64,000 nucleotides of DNA from Paenilisteria portnoyi (GCF_014322795.1 NZ_JAASTT010000001.1:124001-188000), one strand, 5' to 3'. Shown: positions 47,670-58,112, counted from the first letter of the stretch. Numbers and translations: made by a program. Notes: generated from the letters alone by a model not told the origin.

Positions 47670-48131
47670 TTATTTCTTTCTAACTTTGAATAATGGCTGA
47701 CCGAATTCGACTAGTTCACCGTTAGAAGCAAGTACTTCGACAATTTCACCGTTCACATCTGCATCGACATCATTTAGTAATTTCATCGCTTCAATAATCG
47801 CCACAACGGTCTTCTCATGAACCATAGCGCCAACTTCTACAAATGCTGGGCTTTCTGGATTTGGAGAGCTGTAAAAAGTTCCAACCATTGGTGATGTGAT
47901 AACATGGAAGTCTTCTGCTGGTGCGGTTGGTGTTGCGCTAGCTACTTCTGCTTCTACTTGTGGCGCTGGAAGAACTGCTTGTACTGTTGGTGTGGAAACA
48001 ACTGGTGCCCCTGTATGTTCGCCACCTTTTTTCATTTTAATCTTGCCTTGTTCGGTCTCGTATTCGAACTCAGTCAATGAAGACTCATCTACTAATTTCA
48101 CAAGTTGCTTAATCTCGTTAATTGATAACAT
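47670..48131 (-). CDS. accB: Biotin carboxyl carrier protein of acetyl-CoA carboxylase
   Basis: Carries carboxybiotin between AccC and the transferase. The 153 aa have a helical N-terminus, an Ala/Pro/Val linker and a C-terminal biotinyl domain with biotin-accepting Lys117 in IIEAMKLLNDV. GAGGAGTG precedes the ATG. First gene of the acc cluster. Initiates fatty acid synthesis, as does the bkd operon. Confidence 0.96.
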   Translation of the reverse strand: MLSINEIKQLVKLVDESSLTEFEYETEQGKIKMKKGGEHTGAPVVSTPTVQAVLPAPQVEAEVASATPTAPAEDFHVITSPMVGTFYSSPNPESPAFVEVGAMVHEKTVVAIIEAMKLLNDVDADVNGEIVEVLASNGELVEFGQPLFKVRKK

Positions 48132-48254
48132 TATTTATAACACTCCTCAAAATTCATCTATAAAATATATATAAGTTCAAATGCATTCGTCACGCATCCT
48201 AATTATTGTACCATACTTTCCATAGAAACTCGTAGCTTAACGCCGTTTTTTTGC

Positions 48255-48323
48255 AAAAAAAATAGCCTTGTCCTATTCTGCTCACGGAGAACCGTAAAAG
48301 TAGGCCAAGACAGACTATTTTTT
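48255..48323 (-). terminator. Terminator after efp
   Basis: Minus strand: AAATAGTCTGTC...CCTA pairs with TAGGACAAGGCTATTT, with bulges and an inner ACGG/CCGT stem, followed by eight T. It separates efp from accB. Confidence 0.7.
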
Positions 48324-48326
48324 CAA

Positions 48327-48890
48327 TTATTGTGCACGTGAAACGTATGATCCGCCTTCTGTCGTGTTGACAACAAGAGTATCATCCACATTGACGAAGA
48401 AAGGAACGTTGACAACAAGGCCCGTTTCAAGTGTTGCAGGTTTTGAACCACCGGAAGATGTATCGCCTTTTATTCCTGGGTCTGTTGCAACTACTTTTAA
48501 CTCCACCGTGTTTGGCAAGTCTACTCCAAGCGTTTCTCCTTGGTACATCATGATTTGAACTTCCATGTTTTCACGCAAAAATTTCAATTCATACTCGATT
48601 TGTTTTTCTGGAAGCTCGATTTGATCGTATGTTTCTGTGTTCATGAAGATGTGCTGATCGCCACTTGCATACAGATATTGCATTTTATTGTTATCGATTT
48701 GTGCTTTAGCTACTTTCTCGCCACCACGGAACGTTTTTTCTTGAATAGCGCCAGTACGTAAGTTACGTAATTTTGAACGAACGAACGCAGCGCCCTTCCC
48801 TGGTTTTACATGCTGGAAATCTAGCACGCGCCAGATGCCGTTATCTACTTCAATCGTTAAACCTGTTTTAAAATCGTTTACTGAAATCAT
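48327..48890 (-). CDS. efp: Elongation factor P
   Basis: Relieves ribosome stalling at polyproline. The 187 aa comprise KOW, OB and C-terminal domains. Lys32 in [10 protein letters not shown] is at the position modified with 5-aminopentanol in Bacillus subtilis EF-P. The pepP-efp-accB order is conserved in Firmicutes. A ribosome site AGGAGG lies upstream. Confidence 0.97.
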   Translation of the reverse strand: MISVNDFKTGLTIEVDNGIWRVLDFQHVKPGKGAAFVRSKLRNLRTGAIQEKTFRGGEKVAKAQIDNNKMQYLYASGDQHIFMNTETYDQIELPEKQIEYELKFLRENMEVQIMMYQGETLGVDLPNTVELKVVATDPGIKGDTSSGGSKPATLETGLVVNVPFFVNVDDTLVVNTTEGGSYVSRAQ

Positions 48891-48962
48891 CTTTGTATCC
48901 TCCTACTTTTAAGTTGGTTTCATCCTTACTTATTTAACCACAAAACGCGCCATTATACAATT

Positions 48963-50024
48963 CTATAAAATAATTAGTTCTTTCGACGAGTGTGTTAAAA
49001 CTTCATTTCCTGTTTCCGTAATCAAAATATCATCTTCAATCCGCACGCCGCCAACGCCTGGTAAATAAATGCCTGGCTCATCCGTGACAACATTTCCTGC
49101 CACAAGGATATTTGGACTCTTCATCGAAAGGTTTGGTCCTTCGTGAATTTCTAAACCGATGCCGTGACCTAATGAATGTCCAAATGCCTCGTCGTATCCT
49201 TTTGAGGCAATATGATCGCGGGCAATAGCATCCGCCTCAATGCCAGTCATCCCTGGTTTTAGGGCGTCAATAACTTTAAGTTGCGCTTCTAAAGTCACCG
49301 CATAGATTTCTTTTAGCTTAGCGCTAGGTTCGCCAATAGCAATCGTGCGTGTCATGTCAGAGCAATAACCGTTATAATAGCAACCATAATCCATCGTCAC
49401 AAAGTCGCCTACTTCAATGATTTTGTCCGATGCCACACCGTGCGGTAAGGCCGAGCGAAGTCCAGATGCAACGATCGTATCAAAGGAAGAACCAGATGCC
49501 CCGTTTCTACGCATGAAAAATTCTAGTTCATTTGATACTTCTAACTCCGTCAAACCAGGTTTGATAAATGTCAAAATATGCGTGAATGCTGCGTCTGCAA
49601 TTTCGCAAGCCGTTTTAATCGCAGAAAGTTCTGAGGCTGTTTTGACTTTGCGCATATCCTCCAATAAGTCGCTAAACGGTTCTAATTTTGCCGAGAAAAA
49701 GCTTTGCATTGATTTATGCTCAGCGACGGTTACAAAAGCTTCTTCAAAATAAAGCGTTTGAATCCCCAATTCTGCGATAATCGCTTGTACAGTTTCCAAA
49801 ATCGGACCTTTATTTTGGCGAATTTCAAAGTCCGCTGCTTGCTTAGCCGCTTGTTCCGTATAACGGAAGTCCGTCACAAAAAAGGCTTTACTTGGCGTAA
49901 TAAGAGCCATACCAGTCGTTCCTGTGAAATCCGCAACGTAGTGACGGTTATAATCGCTTGTCACGAGAACAGCTTCCATATTTCTATCCTCTAAGGCCGC
50001 TTGAATCTTTGCTAATTTAGTCAT
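48963..50024 (-). CDS. pepP: M24 family Xaa-Pro aminopeptidase
   Basis: Metallopeptidase that removes N-terminal residues before proline. The 353 aa have a creatinase-like N-terminal domain and a pita-bread domain with metal ligands in TMDYGCYYNGYCSDMTRT, FGHSLGHGIGLEIHEGP and VTDEPGIYLPG, then GVRIEDDILIT. TAGGAGG precedes the ATG. It lies upstream of efp. A substrate link to proline metabolism is only inferred. Confidence 0.93.
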   Translation of the reverse strand: MTKLAKIQAALEDRNMEAVLVTSDYNRHYVADFTGTTGMALITPSKAFFVTDFRYTEQAAKQAADFEIRQNKGPILETVQAIIAELGIQTLYFEEAFVTVAEHKSMQSFFSAKLEPFSDLLEDMRKVKTASELSAIKTACEIADAAFTHILTFIKPGLTELEVSNELEFFMRRNGASGSSFDTIVASGLRSALPHGVASDKIIEVGDFVTMDYGCYYNGYCSDMTRTIAIGEPSAKLKEIYAVTLEAQLKVIDALKPGMTGIEADAIARDHIASKGYDEAFGHSLGHGIGLEIHEGPNLSMKSPNILVAGNVVTDEPGIYLPGVGGVRIEDDILITETGNEVLTHSSKELIIL

Positions 50025-50189
50025 TCTAATTCCTCCTAAATGTTTCGTTATGTAACTATTTTTTCGCTCGAATACAGCTATTCTATCACAAACTGCGCAA
50101 AATAACTTTTTTTATGCGTTATAACTATACGAATCAAGCAAATTAGCGTAGAATAACAGATGTATACTAAATAAGGCTGGTGAACGATT

Positions 50190-51149
50190 TTGAGTGAACA
50201 GATAAAAGGAATATATGGCGGTCAAGCCGTGGTCGAAGGCGTCATGTTTGGGGGCCGCAGAGAGACTGTCACTGCCATCCGACGAAAAGATGGCACCATT
50301 GAATACTTCTATTTAACGAAAAACCCACCTGGCTGGGTGCAAGCATTGAAGCGAATTCCTTTTATTCGAGGCATCGTAGCTTTAATCGAATCAAGCGCAA
50401 TCGGCTCTAAGCATCTGACTTTCGCAACCGATCGTTATGATGAGGACCCGCTTGACGAAGCAGAAAATAAGAAAATCGAAACAAAAGAGTCCAAACTTGC
50501 GATGTGGCTAGGCGTGGCAGTTGTCGGCGTCCTTTCCTTCATCTTCGCAAAATTTGTCATGACACTCATTCCGGTTTTTATAGCGAATCTTTTCAGACCA
50601 GTCGTGTCAGGTGATATGGGGCAAATTATGCTAGAGACGCTATTCAAATTACTTCTCCTGCTCGGCTATATATTCGCCGTCTCGCAAACGCCCATCATCA
50701 AGCGCGTGTTCCAATATCACGGCGCAGAACATAAGGTCATTAATTGCTATGAGTCCGATTTAGAGCTTACCGTCGAAAATGTCCAAAGCAGATCGCGACT
50801 TCACTATCGTTGTGGTTCTAGCTTCATTTTATTTACCGTTATAGTTGGTATGTTTATCTATATGCTCGTGCCAACAGATCCACTCTGGGTTCGTGTTGTC
50901 AACCGGATTCTGCTCATCCCAGTCGTGCTCGGCGTAGCATTTGAAGTCTTACAACTAACGAATAAGTGTCGCAACATCCCGATTTTGAAATATCTCGGCG
51001 TACCAGGTTTATGGTTGCAACTTTTAACAACAAAAGAACCCCAAGATGATCAAGTCGAAGTAGCCATCGCATCGTTCAACGAGTTGCATCGCGTCGAAAA
51101 AAGCAAACAGGAAGAAGCACTACCTGAAAACCTAGAATTACTAGAATGA
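50190..51149 (+). CDS. yqhQ: DUF1385 family membrane protein (YqhQ-like)
   Basis: Conserved membrane protein of the YqhQ family, function unknown. The 319 aa begin GIYGGQAVVEGVMFGGR, the family hallmark, and contain hydrophobic helices at about 105-135, 155-175, 205-225 and 235-255, a YHGAEHKVINCYE motif and SRLHYRCGSSF. It starts at TTG after GGCTGGTGA. It is divergent from pepP and followed 9 bases later by an SA1362-type gene. Confidence 0.9.
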   Translation: MSEQIKGIYGGQAVVEGVMFGGRRETVTAIRRKDGTIEYFYLTKNPPGWVQALKRIPFIRGIVALIESSAIGSKHLTFATDRYDEDPLDEAENKKIETKESKLAMWLGVAVVGVLSFIFAKFVMTLIPVFIANLFRPVVSGDMGQIMLETLFKLLLLLGYIFAVSQTPIIKRVFQYHGAEHKVINCYESDLELTVENVQSRSRLHYRCGSSFILFTVIVGMFIYMLVPTDPLWVRVVNRILLIPVVLGVAFEVLQLTNKCRNIPILKYLGVPGLWLQLLTTKEPQDDQVEVAIASFNELHRVEKSKQEEALPENLELLE

Positions 51150-51158
51150 GGTGAAAAA

Positions 51159-51434
51159 ATGCGCAAATTCCCTATTTGGTTTTATATTTTAGCGATTTTA
51201 GCCGTGATTGGTATCTTTTTCGTAGGATTTAAAAGTATTATTAGCAGCCTCGTCGTATCCATCATCCTAATTCTCATTATTTGGCTACTCTTCCGCTTTC
51301 TAGGAAATAGACCGAAAAAAGATGATAAATACCAAGCAGCGGTTAAACAATCCCAGAAACTACGCGCAAAAAACAACCCGCAAACAAAAAAACGAAAAAC
51401 TTCTTTGAAAGTCATTGATGGAAAGAAAAAATAA
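51159..51434 (+). CDS. SA1362 family small membrane protein
   Basis: 91 aa with two adjacent hydrophobic helices (about residues 5-24 and 26-48) and a basic C-terminal tail (KLRAKNNPQTKKRK). It resembles the uncharacterised SA1362 family found beside yqhQ in Listeria and staphylococci. It starts 9 bases after yqhQ with GAGGTGA upstream, so the two are co-transcribed. Function unknown. Confidence 0.75.
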   Translation: MRKFPIWFYILAILAVIGIFFVGFKSIISSLVVSIILILIIWLLFRFLGNRPKKDDKYQAAVKQSQKLRAKNNPQTKKRKTSLKVIDGKKK

Positions 51435-51442
51435 GTTATAAT
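51415..51442 (+). promoter_or_regulatory. Candidate promoter for the yqhL-type rhodanese
   Basis: TTGATG (51415-51420), 16-base spacer, perfect TATAAT (51437-51442). It overlaps the end of the upstream gene and lies about 40 bases before the TTG start. Confidence 0.5.
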
Positions 51443-51480
51443 GGTAAGTGGAGATAAAGAAACGAAAGGGGTATATCAGC

Positions 51481-51870
51481 TTGAACATTGACTGGAGTTG
51501 GGTCTTAGCAATTGCCATTTTGGTCGTTTTGCTAGGCTATGAAGTGTATCAATATACGATGCGCAAGAAAGCATTAACCATTTTAACCGAGGAAGAATTC
51601 AAAAAAGACTACCGGAAAGCGCAATTAATTGATGTGCGTGAGCCAAAAGAATTTGATGCTGGGCACATTTTAGGAGCAAGAAACATCCCGATGTCCCAAA
51701 TGAAAGCTCGGAAAGCAGAAATTCGTCAAGATTTACCAGTCTACTTGTATTGCCAAAGCGCACAACGAAGCAACCGCGCAGCTATCATGCTTTACAAAGC
51801 CGGCTACAGAAACTTGTTCCAACTAAAAGGCGGCTACAAAAAATGGACAGGAAAAACAAAATCAAAATAA
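51481..51870 (+). CDS. yqhL: Membrane-anchored rhodanese-like protein (YqhL-like)
   Basis: Single-domain sulfurtransferase-like protein. The TTG at 51481 (LNIDWSWVLAIAI) follows AAGGGGT, giving 129 aa. An N-terminal transmembrane helix (about 5-24) is followed by a rhodanese domain with IDVREPKEFDAGHILGARN and the active Cys in VYLYCQSAQRSNRAA. The upstream in-frame reading from 51448 would start within the leader. Substrate unknown. It ends at a clear terminator. Confidence 0.9.
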   Translation: MNIDWSWVLAIAILVVLLGYEVYQYTMRKKALTILTEEEFKKDYRKAQLIDVREPKEFDAGHILGARNIPMSQMKARKAEIRQDLPVYLYCQSAQRSNRAAIMLYKAGYRNLFQLKGGYKKWTGKTKSK

Positions 51871-51876
51871 GCATAC

Positions 51877-51912
51877 AGCCACTGAGCGCGTCGATTGCTT
51901 AGTGGCTTTTTC
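51877..51912 (+). terminator. Terminator after yqhL
   Basis: AGCCACTGAGC / GCTTAGTGGCT, 11-base stem with one G-U pair, followed by TTTTTCT. Confidence 0.85.
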
Positions 51913-51926
51913 TAGGAGGTTTTATT

Positions 51927-52568
51927 ATGTCGAAAAAAATGCAAACACCGAAAATACCTGCGCATCTGGAACCGCTAGATTCAAATTGGCTTTCTGAAGA
52001 AGTCTACCTTCGTGAAGTATTGATAGAAGATCGTGACTTTGATTTTGATCCAATGGAACGAATCGTGCTCGATCAAGTTATCCTGCGAAACGTGAACTTC
52101 GTGACACTCGAATTTCCGAATATTGAACTTACCGATGTCATTTTCGAGAAGTGTAACCTTTCAAATGTTGCTTTTAATTCTGCTGTTATTCACCGCTGCC
52201 AGTTCATTGATTGTAAGCTAACAGGCGCTGACCTCTCAGATTCTTTGATACATAATACCTTATTCCAAAACTGCCTACTGACGATGAGTTCACTCGGTTT
52301 TTCGAAATTCAAGCATGTAGAATGGCATGATTGTTCGCTTATAAATGCGGATTTTTATGAGAGTGAGTTGAAGCATTCAGAAATTATTAATTGCAAGCTA
52401 AACGAGGCTAATTTTTCTAATGTTTTGATGGAAAGTATAGATTTAAGTGTCAATCACTTTGACGGTATAACTGTCTCACTTGATAAATTGCGTGGTTGTC
52501 GCGTAACATCTGAGCAAGCGCTTAGTTTTGCGAGAGCGCTTGGTGTTGTAATTACGGAAGAAGACTAA
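51927..52568 (+). CDS. Pentapeptide-repeat-like protein
   Basis: 213 aa with about 20 consecutive five-residue turns of the A(D/N)LXX kind between residues 45 and 185 (for example CKLTGADLSDSLIHNTLFQN, NADFYESELKHSEI, EANFSNVLMESIDL), which build a right-handed quadrilateral beta helix. The 40-residue acidic N-terminus is unlike QnrA-type gyrase protectors. It starts after CTAGGAGG. A specific function is not known. Gyrase protection is only one possibility for the fold. Confidence 0.75.
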   Translation: MSKKMQTPKIPAHLEPLDSNWLSEEVYLREVLIEDRDFDFDPMERIVLDQVILRNVNFVTLEFPNIELTDVIFEKCNLSNVAFNSAVIHRCQFIDCKLTGADLSDSLIHNTLFQNCLLTMSSLGFSKFKHVEWHDCSLINADFYESELKHSEIINCKLNEANFSNVLMESIDLSVNHFDGITVSLDKLRGCRVTSEQALSFARALGVVITEED

Positions 52569-52615
52569 AAAAGAGGCCGTGTTTCCCGATTTAACTGGGG
52601 AACACGGCCTCTTTT
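52567..52615. terminator. Bidirectional terminator between pentapeptide gene and gcvPB
   Basis: AAAAGAGGCCGTGTT / AACACGGCCTCTTTT perfect stem with CCC/GGG extension, T runs on both strands. It touches the gcvPB stop codon. Confidence 0.92.
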
Positions 52616-54099
52616 CATGTCGTTACTTCATCTTCTACTTTTTCTTGGTAGCGCAAGACTGGTTTACGAGCCGCACGCGTTTCATCCAAGCGTTTTACAT
52701 AGGTGTTATAGGGTGCTTCTTGTACAATTTCAGGGTTATCCTCTGCCTCTTTCGCAATTTTAAGCATGACATCGATAAAGCCATCCAAAGTCTCTTTTGA
52801 CTCGGTTTCTGTTGGCTCAATCATGATAGCTTCTTCCACGATTAGCGGAAAATAAACAGTCGGTGGATGGAAATTATGATCCAACAGACGCTTAGCGATA
52901 TCCAATGTACGGACGCCTAATTGCTTTTGGCGTTTTCCGGAAAGCACAAATTCATGTTTACAAATTTGGTCAAACGGTAAATCGTACGCTCCTTCTAAGC
53001 GGCGCATCATGTAGTTTGCATTCAACACAGCATATTCCGTTACTTTTTTCAGACCATCCGGCCCCATTGTGCGGATATACGTGTAAGCGCGAACATTGAT
53101 ACCGAAGTTACCATAATAAGGTTTTACACGTCCAATCGATTGTGGATAATTGTAATCAAATGTATATTTATCCTCTTTTTTTGTTAAAACGGGTGTCGGT
53201 AAAAATGGAATTAAGTCCTTCTTCACACCGATTGGGCCTGATCCGGGTCCGCCACCGCCATGAGGTCCCGTGAATGTTTTATGCAAATTCAAATGCACAG
53301 CATCAAAGCCCATGTCACCAGGACGAACTTTTGCCATGATTGCGTTCAAATTCGCACCATCATAATACAGTTTCCCACCAGCTTTATGCACGATATCAGC
53401 CATTTCTACAATATCTGCTTCAAAAAGACCCAGTGTGTTTGGGTTTGTAAGCATCAATGCTGCTGTATCATCACCGACCACACTTTTTAGATCCTCAATG
53501 TCGACAAGTCCTTTTTCATTTGATTTCACGGTAATAATATCAAAGCCAGCGACAGATGCAGATGCAGGATTCGTACCATGTGCGGAATCCGGAATGATCA
53601 CTTTTGTACGATGATGATCTCCATTTGCCTCATGGAAAGCGCGGATTAGCATTAATGCAGTCCACTCCCCGTGCGCACCGGCAGCAGGTTGCAATGTTAC
53701 TTCGTCCATGCCAGTGATTTCAACAAGACTTTCTTGAAGATCGTAAAGCATCTCCATAGCGCCCTGTACAGATTCCTCCGGTTGATATGGATGAATATTC
53801 GCGAAACCTGGGAAACGTGCAACTTTTTCATTAATTTTCGGATTATATTTCATTGTACAAGACCCGAGCGGATAAAAGCCCGAATCAACGCCGAAATTAT
53901 GGTTAGAAAGCGTTGTATAATGACGCATTAACTCCAGCTCACTCAATTCTGGCAAAGCAGGAGGTGTCTCTCGCACATACGCAGCCCCGAATAAACTCTG
54001 CAAGTGTACTTCTGGCACATCGCGCTCTGGCAAACTATATCCAATACGACCAGGAACCGACCGCTCAAATACTAACGGCATTGTTTCGCTATTATTCAT
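52615..54099 (-). CDS. gcvPB: Glycine dehydrogenase (decarboxylating) subunit 2
   Basis: PLP-carrying half of the split glycine decarboxylase (P protein). The 494 aa contain the PLP Lys in [20 protein letters not shown], and [12 protein letters not shown]. Its start overlaps the gcvPA stop by 4 bases. Last gene of gcvT-gcvPA-gcvPB. With GcvT and the H protein it cleaves glycine to CO2, ammonia and a one-carbon unit on folate, linking with folD. Confidence 0.96.
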   Translation of the reverse strand: MNNSETMPLVFERSVPGRIGYSLPERDVPEVHLQSLFGAAYVRETPPALPELSELELMRHYTTLSNHNFGVDSGFYPLGSCTMKYNPKINEKVARFPGFANIHPYQPEESVQGAMEMLYDLQESLVEITGMDEVTLQPAAGAHGEWTALMLIRAFHEANGDHHRTKVIIPDSAHGTNPASASVAGFDIITVKSNEKGLVDIEDLKSVVGDDTAALMLTNPNTLGLFEADIVEMADIVHKAGGKLYYDGANLNAIMAKVRPGDMGFDAVHLNLHKTFTGPHGGGGPGSGPIGVKKDLIPFLPTPVLTKKEDKYTFDYNYPQSIGRVKPYYGNFGINVRAYTYIRTMGPDGLKKVTEYAVLNANYMMRRLEGAYDLPFDQICKHEFVLSGKRQKQLGVRTLDIAKRLLDHNFHPPTVYFPLIVEEAIMIEPTETESKETLDGFIDVMLKIAKEAEDNPEIVQEAPYNTYVKRLDETRAARKPVLRYQEKVEDEVTT

Positions 54100-55445
54100 T
54101 TTGCACCCTCCAAACTTGTTACAAACGACTCAATTTCTTCTTTTGTACGCATTTCTGTCACAGCTACAAGCATGTGGTTCGCGTATTTCTCTTCGTAATT
54201 CCCCAAATCATAGCCACCAATAAAGCCTTGATCTAGCAATTCTAAATTGACTTCTTTCACTGGTTTCGATAATTTCACTACAAATTCATTGAAAAACGCA
54301 TCGCCAGAAATAACATGAAACCCTTTTTCTTGGAAGGTTTTCTTTGCAAAATGAGACTTATCGATGTTTTGTTTCGCCATTTCAGTAATCCCTTGTTTGC
54401 CAAGCGCACTCATTGCAACCGAGGAAGCTAGTGCATTCAGAGCCTGATTGGAACAAATATTGGATGTTGCTTTGTCACGACGAATATGCTGTTCACGCGC
54501 TTGCAATGTCAACACATATCCTCGTTTCCCGTTCTCATCCACGGTCTCGCCAACAAGACGCCCTGGAACTTTACGGGTTAATTTTGAGGTAACAGCAAAA
54601 TAACCACAATGCGGGCCACCAAATGCTTCCGAAATTCCGAATACTTGAGAGTCACCAACAACGATATCCGCACCGAATTTACCAGGTGGCGTCAATGCTC
54701 CAAGCGCTAATGGATTACTCGAAACCACGAATAACGCCTTATTGTCATGTGCTAACGGCTCAATTTCTTGCAACGCCTCTATTTGACCATAAAAATTAGG
54801 GTACTGCACAATAACGGCTGCTACTGTATCGTCTATTTGCGCTTCTAAAGCTGCCAAATCTGTTGCGCCGTCCTTTTCATCGATCTCGATAACCTCGATA
54901 TGCTGCCCTATCGCATACGTTTTCACAACATTACGTGATTCCGGGTGTACCGCTTTTGAAATCAAGATTTTTTTGCGTTTTGTGTGAGCACTTGCTAGCA
55001 TTGCAGCTTCCGCAAGGGATGTTCCGCCATCGTACATGGAAGAATTCGCTAAATCCATACCAGTAATTTCTGCAATCATCGTTTGAAATTCGAAAATGGC
55101 TTGCAACTCCCCTTGTGAAATTTCGGGTTGGTAAGGCGTATAAGCTGTATAAAATTCAGAACGAGAAATCACACTATCTACCACAGTCGGAATGTAGTGA
55201 TTGTAAACACCAGCTCCTAAAAACGAGGCATACTCAACCGAATCCGCATTTTTACTAGCCAACTTAGCGAGTTCTTTCAAAAGAGCTGGCTCAGATTTCG
55301 CTGGTTTTAAATTATATTCTCGGTTAAAACGAATGGATTCAGGAATATCCGTAAACAGTTCATCAATAGAAGAAACTCCAATTGTATCTAACATATCCTT
55401 TTCATCTTGCTCTGTCATTGGTAAAAAACGATGTTTCGCCATCAT
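54096..55445 (-). CDS. gcvPA: Glycine dehydrogenase (decarboxylating) subunit 1
   Basis: N-terminal half of split P protein, 449 aa. Family segments: [56 protein letters not shown] and [12 protein letters not shown]. It starts at the ATG at 55445 after AGGAGG, 15 bases from gcvT. It forms the enzyme with GcvPB. Confidence 0.96.
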   Translation of the reverse strand: MMAKHRFLPMTEQDEKDMLDTIGVSSIDELFTDIPESIRFNREYNLKPAKSEPALLKELAKLASKNADSVEYASFLGAGVYNHYIPTVVDSVISRSEFYTAYTPYQPEISQGELQAIFEFQTMIAEITGMDLANSSMYDGGTSLAEAAMLASAHTKRKKILISKAVHPESRNVVKTYAIGQHIEVIEIDEKDGATDLAALEAQIDDTVAAVIVQYPNFYGQIEALQEIEPLAHDNKALFVVSSNPLALGALTPPGKFGADIVVGDSQVFGISEAFGGPHCGYFAVTSKLTRKVPGRLVGETVDENGKRGYVLTLQAREQHIRRDKATSNICSNQALNALASSVAMSALGKQGITEMAKQNIDKSHFAKKTFQEKGFHVISGDAFFNEFVVKLSKPVKEVNLELLDQGFIGGYDLGNYEEKYANHMLVAVTEMRTKEEIESFVTSLEGAK

Positions 55446-55460
55446 ATTACATCCTCCTCA

Positions 55461-56549
55461 TTATTTCGCGCGTTTATAGAATGGGGTCGGCACTACTTTT
55501 GCCTTCAATTTCTTGTTGCGAACTTCGACTTCCACTTCGGTATCAAGCGCTGTGTAATCAATGTCAACCAACGCTAAACCTAGGTTCTTACCAAGCGTTG
55601 GAGATTGCGTACCACTTGTTACGATTCCAATCTCTTTATCACCAGCAAAGACCTTGTAATCATGTCTTGGAATCCCGCGATCAATTAGCTCGATACCAAC
55701 AGATTTACGTGATAAACCGGCTTCTTTTTGCGCTATCAATGCTTGTTTACCAATGAAATCTGGCTCTTTTTGTAATTTCACTGCAAAGCCTACACCAGCC
55801 TCAAGTGGCGAAATATCTTGCGTAAGCTCCTGACCATATAGGGCTAAGTTCGCTTCAAAGCGCAAGGTATCACGCGCTCCTAGGCCAATTGGCAGTACAC
55901 CTTTGTCTAAAATCGCTTCCCAAACTTGCGGTGTATCTGAGGCTTTTGTATAAATTTCAAAACCATCTTCCCCTGTATAGCCTGATCTTGATATAAGCGC
56001 TGGAACACCTGCTACATCCACATTGTCAACAAAACCAAAGAATTTAAGTGCCGCTAAATCTGCATCCGTTAAAGTCGCTAATATTGTCTGAGCGTTAGGC
56101 CCCTGCAAAGCTAGCTGTCCATAATCTGCGGAAACATTAGTCACCTTAACGCCTTCTGACGCATGTTTTGCCAACCATTCAAAGTCTTTTTCTGTGTTTG
56201 ATGCGTTTACAACCAGTAGATAATCGTCATCCGCTTTCATATAAACGACCAAGTCATCCACTACACCACCGGTTTCGTAACACATAATATTATATTGAGC
56301 TTTGCCAATTTTCAATTTAGAAATATCATTAGACAATACTTTTTGTAAAAATGCCAAACTTTCAGGTCCCTGCACCGCAACTTCCCCCATATGCGACACG
56401 TCAAATAGCCCAGCAGCTGTTCTTACAGCCTCGTGCTCGGCCTTTATTCCCGAAAACTGTACTGGTAAATCCCATCCACCGAAATCAATTGTCTTCGCAC
56501 CGTACTTTTCATATAACGGAAAAATAGGCGTTTTCTTTAATTCTGTCAT
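55461..56549 (-). CDS. gcvT: Aminomethyltransferase (glycine cleavage T protein)
   Basis: Transfers the methylene group from H-protein aminomethyl-lipoate to tetrahydrofolate, releasing ammonia. The 362 aa have [34 protein letters not shown]-like segments and the conserved [13 protein letters not shown] and [20 protein letters not shown] chose the ATG at 56549 after AGAGGAGG. First gene of the gcv operon, directly below a glycine riboswitch. Confidence 0.96.
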   Translation of the reverse strand: MTELKKTPIFPLYEKYGAKTIDFGGWDLPVQFSGIKAEHEAVRTAAGLFDVSHMGEVAVQGPESLAFLQKVLSNDISKLKIGKAQYNIMCYETGGVVDDLVVYMKADDDYLLVVNASNTEKDFEWLAKHASEGVKVTNVSADYGQLALQGPNAQTILATLTDADLAALKFFGFVDNVDVAGVPALISRSGYTGEDGFEIYTKASDTPQVWEAILDKGVLPIGLGARDTLRFEANLALYGQELTQDISPLEAGVGFAVKLQKEPDFIGKQALIAQKEAGLSRKSVGIELIDRGIPRHDYKVFAGDKEIGIVTSGTQSPTLGKNLGLALVDIDYTALDTEVEVEVRNKKLKAKVVPTPFYKRAK

Positions 56550-56581
56550 GTGAATCCTCCTCTTTTTTTGCATACTAAAAG

Positions 56582-56603
56582 GACTTACTCGTTAAAATAA
56601 GTC
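56582..56603 (-). promoter_or_regulatory. Expression-platform hairpin of the glycine riboswitch
   Basis: Minus strand GACTTATT / AGTAAGTC stem with TTAACG loop, then CTTTTAG. It lies between the aptamer and gcvT, either as a weak terminator or as an alternative pairing partner. Confidence 0.5.
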
Positions 56604-56624
56604 TCTGTCGTACTCCAAAATAAG

Positions 56625-56745
56625 GAATAATGCCTCCAGAGTTGCGTCCCATAAACATCCTTTTGCCTGAGAGTTTCACATTCCCATGCTTTCCCCGTCG
56701 GCGCTGCAAAATTCGCAGTCTCTCTGTCTATTTTCATCCGCTCTA
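56625..56745 (-). promoter_or_regulatory. Glycine riboswitch aptamer upstream of gcvT
   Basis: The minus strand carries the class core: GCGCCGACGGGGAAAGC (about 56686-56702) and ACTCTCAGGCAAAAGGAT (56657-56674), with the closing CTCTGGAG downstream and AGAGAG upstream. Only one aptamer is apparent, not the classic tandem. The class binds glycine and turns on the cleavage operon. Confidence 0.88.
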
Positions 56746-56760
56746 TTATGTATTAGCTGC

Positions 56761-57095
56761 CTTTTCTATATGTTACCACGAGACCCCATCGTTCGGCAAA
56801 TAATTAAATTTAAGATGCTGTTTTTATTTTTTTAAACATATAGTTCGGAATGAAAGGGTTTTACAAGGAAAGTCCTGCTCTATTATACGTATGTGAATGA
56901 TGGAACAATTAGCGAAAACTAAAATATTTTTCTAACCCTGATTCCAAAGTTTATCTGCCTATTTTCTCTACTAACATTCATTTTTGAGCTCATATATCAC
57001 TTGAAAATCACAAACTCGCTTTTCTATATGAAAAGGGAAATAGTGTTGTTACGGCGAATACATTTAGCATAGACAAAAATAAGGAGCCTGCCAAC
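56761..57095 (+). other. Leader region of the comG operon
   Basis: No gene is seen. It is AT-rich. A half-fit to a ComK box, CAAA-N5-TTTT, lies at 57011-57023, and a possible TTGTTA -35 at about 57045. These are weak matches, so control by ComK is an expectation from Bacillus/Listeria, not shown here. Confidence 0.35.
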
Positions 57096-58112
57096 ATGAT
57101 TCAAAATTTAGCCAACACCCTCTTAAATCAAGCAATTCTACTCACAGCAAGCGATGTACACATAATTCCAGCAGAAGAACAGTATCGTATTTTGCTACGT
57201 ATCAATGGAAGACTACAATTCTTTGCCTCTCTTCCAATTGATAAAGGTGAGCGACTACTAGCACATTTGAAATATCGAGGGTTCATGGATATTAGCGAGA
57301 CTAGAAAACCCCAAAGTGGCGCCTTTCAAACAAGCATTCAAGGGCGTAAAGTATCTGTTCGACTTGCTACTATACCTAATTTCCGCTTTATTGAAAGTAT
57401 GGTAATTCGTGTTTTCTCAGAACAAGAAATAATACCTTTTCAAAAAAGCAGCGTTTTCCAACGAATAACGCACCATATACTTTCCCTCGCACAGAAACGA
57501 ACAGGCCTACTCTTATTTTCGGGAGCAACTGGTAGCGGTAAAACATCAAGTATGTACAGCTTGGCCCATTCTTTGAGTTTGCAACACCCCTTACAGATTA
57601 TTACCATCGAAGACCCTGTTGAACGACCGATGCAAGCATTTCTACAAGTGCAAATTAACGAAAAAGCAGGACTTGATTACGCAGATATCATACGAGCAAC
57701 CCTTCGGCATGACCCAGACATCTTAATTGTGGGTGAGATTAGAGACTCACATACAGCAAAAATGGTTATTCGAAGCGCTTTGACAGGACATCTCGTTTTG
57801 AGCACGGTACATGCAGACAGCACATATGGTGTTCTATCTCGCCTTTTGGAGCTAGGTGTTGATAAAGAAGAATTACGACAATGCCTCATTGGCATCTCCC
57901 ATCAACAACTAAAACACTTACATTGCATGTTTTGCACTAGCAGGTGCCACGCTTTATGTAACCATCTCGCGCAAAAAAGAACCGCCCTTTACGAATTCAT
58001 AGAAAAAGAACAAATTAATGATTTTCTTGCGACTAGCGTAGAAATCGATATAGTGAGTAACATAAATCAACAACTCAAGAAAGGAGTTTGTTATGGCTTT
58101 TTCTCTTCGTAA
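57096..58112 (+). CDS. comGA: Competence type IV pilus assembly ATPase ComGA
   Basis: Cytoplasmic GspE/PilB-family ATPase that powers assembly of the DNA-uptake pseudopilus. The 338 aa have Walker [10 protein letters not shown], Walker B region ITIEDPVE, the Asp box RHDPDILIVGEIRD and the His box LVLSTVHADST, plus a CMFC...C cysteine cluster near the C-terminus, normal for ComGA. It begins after AAGGAGCC. First gene of comG, overlapping comGB by 20 bases. The operon is cut downstream. Confidence 0.95.
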   Translation: MIQNLANTLLNQAILLTASDVHIIPAEEQYRILLRINGRLQFFASLPIDKGERLLAHLKYRGFMDISETRKPQSGAFQTSIQGRKVSVRLATIPNFRFIESMVIRVFSEQEIIPFQKSSVFQRITHHILSLAQKRTGLLLFSGATGSGKTSSMYSLAHSLSLQHPLQIITIEDPVERPMQAFLQVQINEKAGLDYADIIRATLRHDPDILIVGEIRDSHTAKMVIRSALTGHLVLSTVHADSTYGVLSRLLELGVDKEELRQCLIGISHQQLKHLHCMFCTSRCHALCNHLAQKRTALYEFIEKEQINDFLATSVEIDIVSNINQQLKKGVCYGFFSS

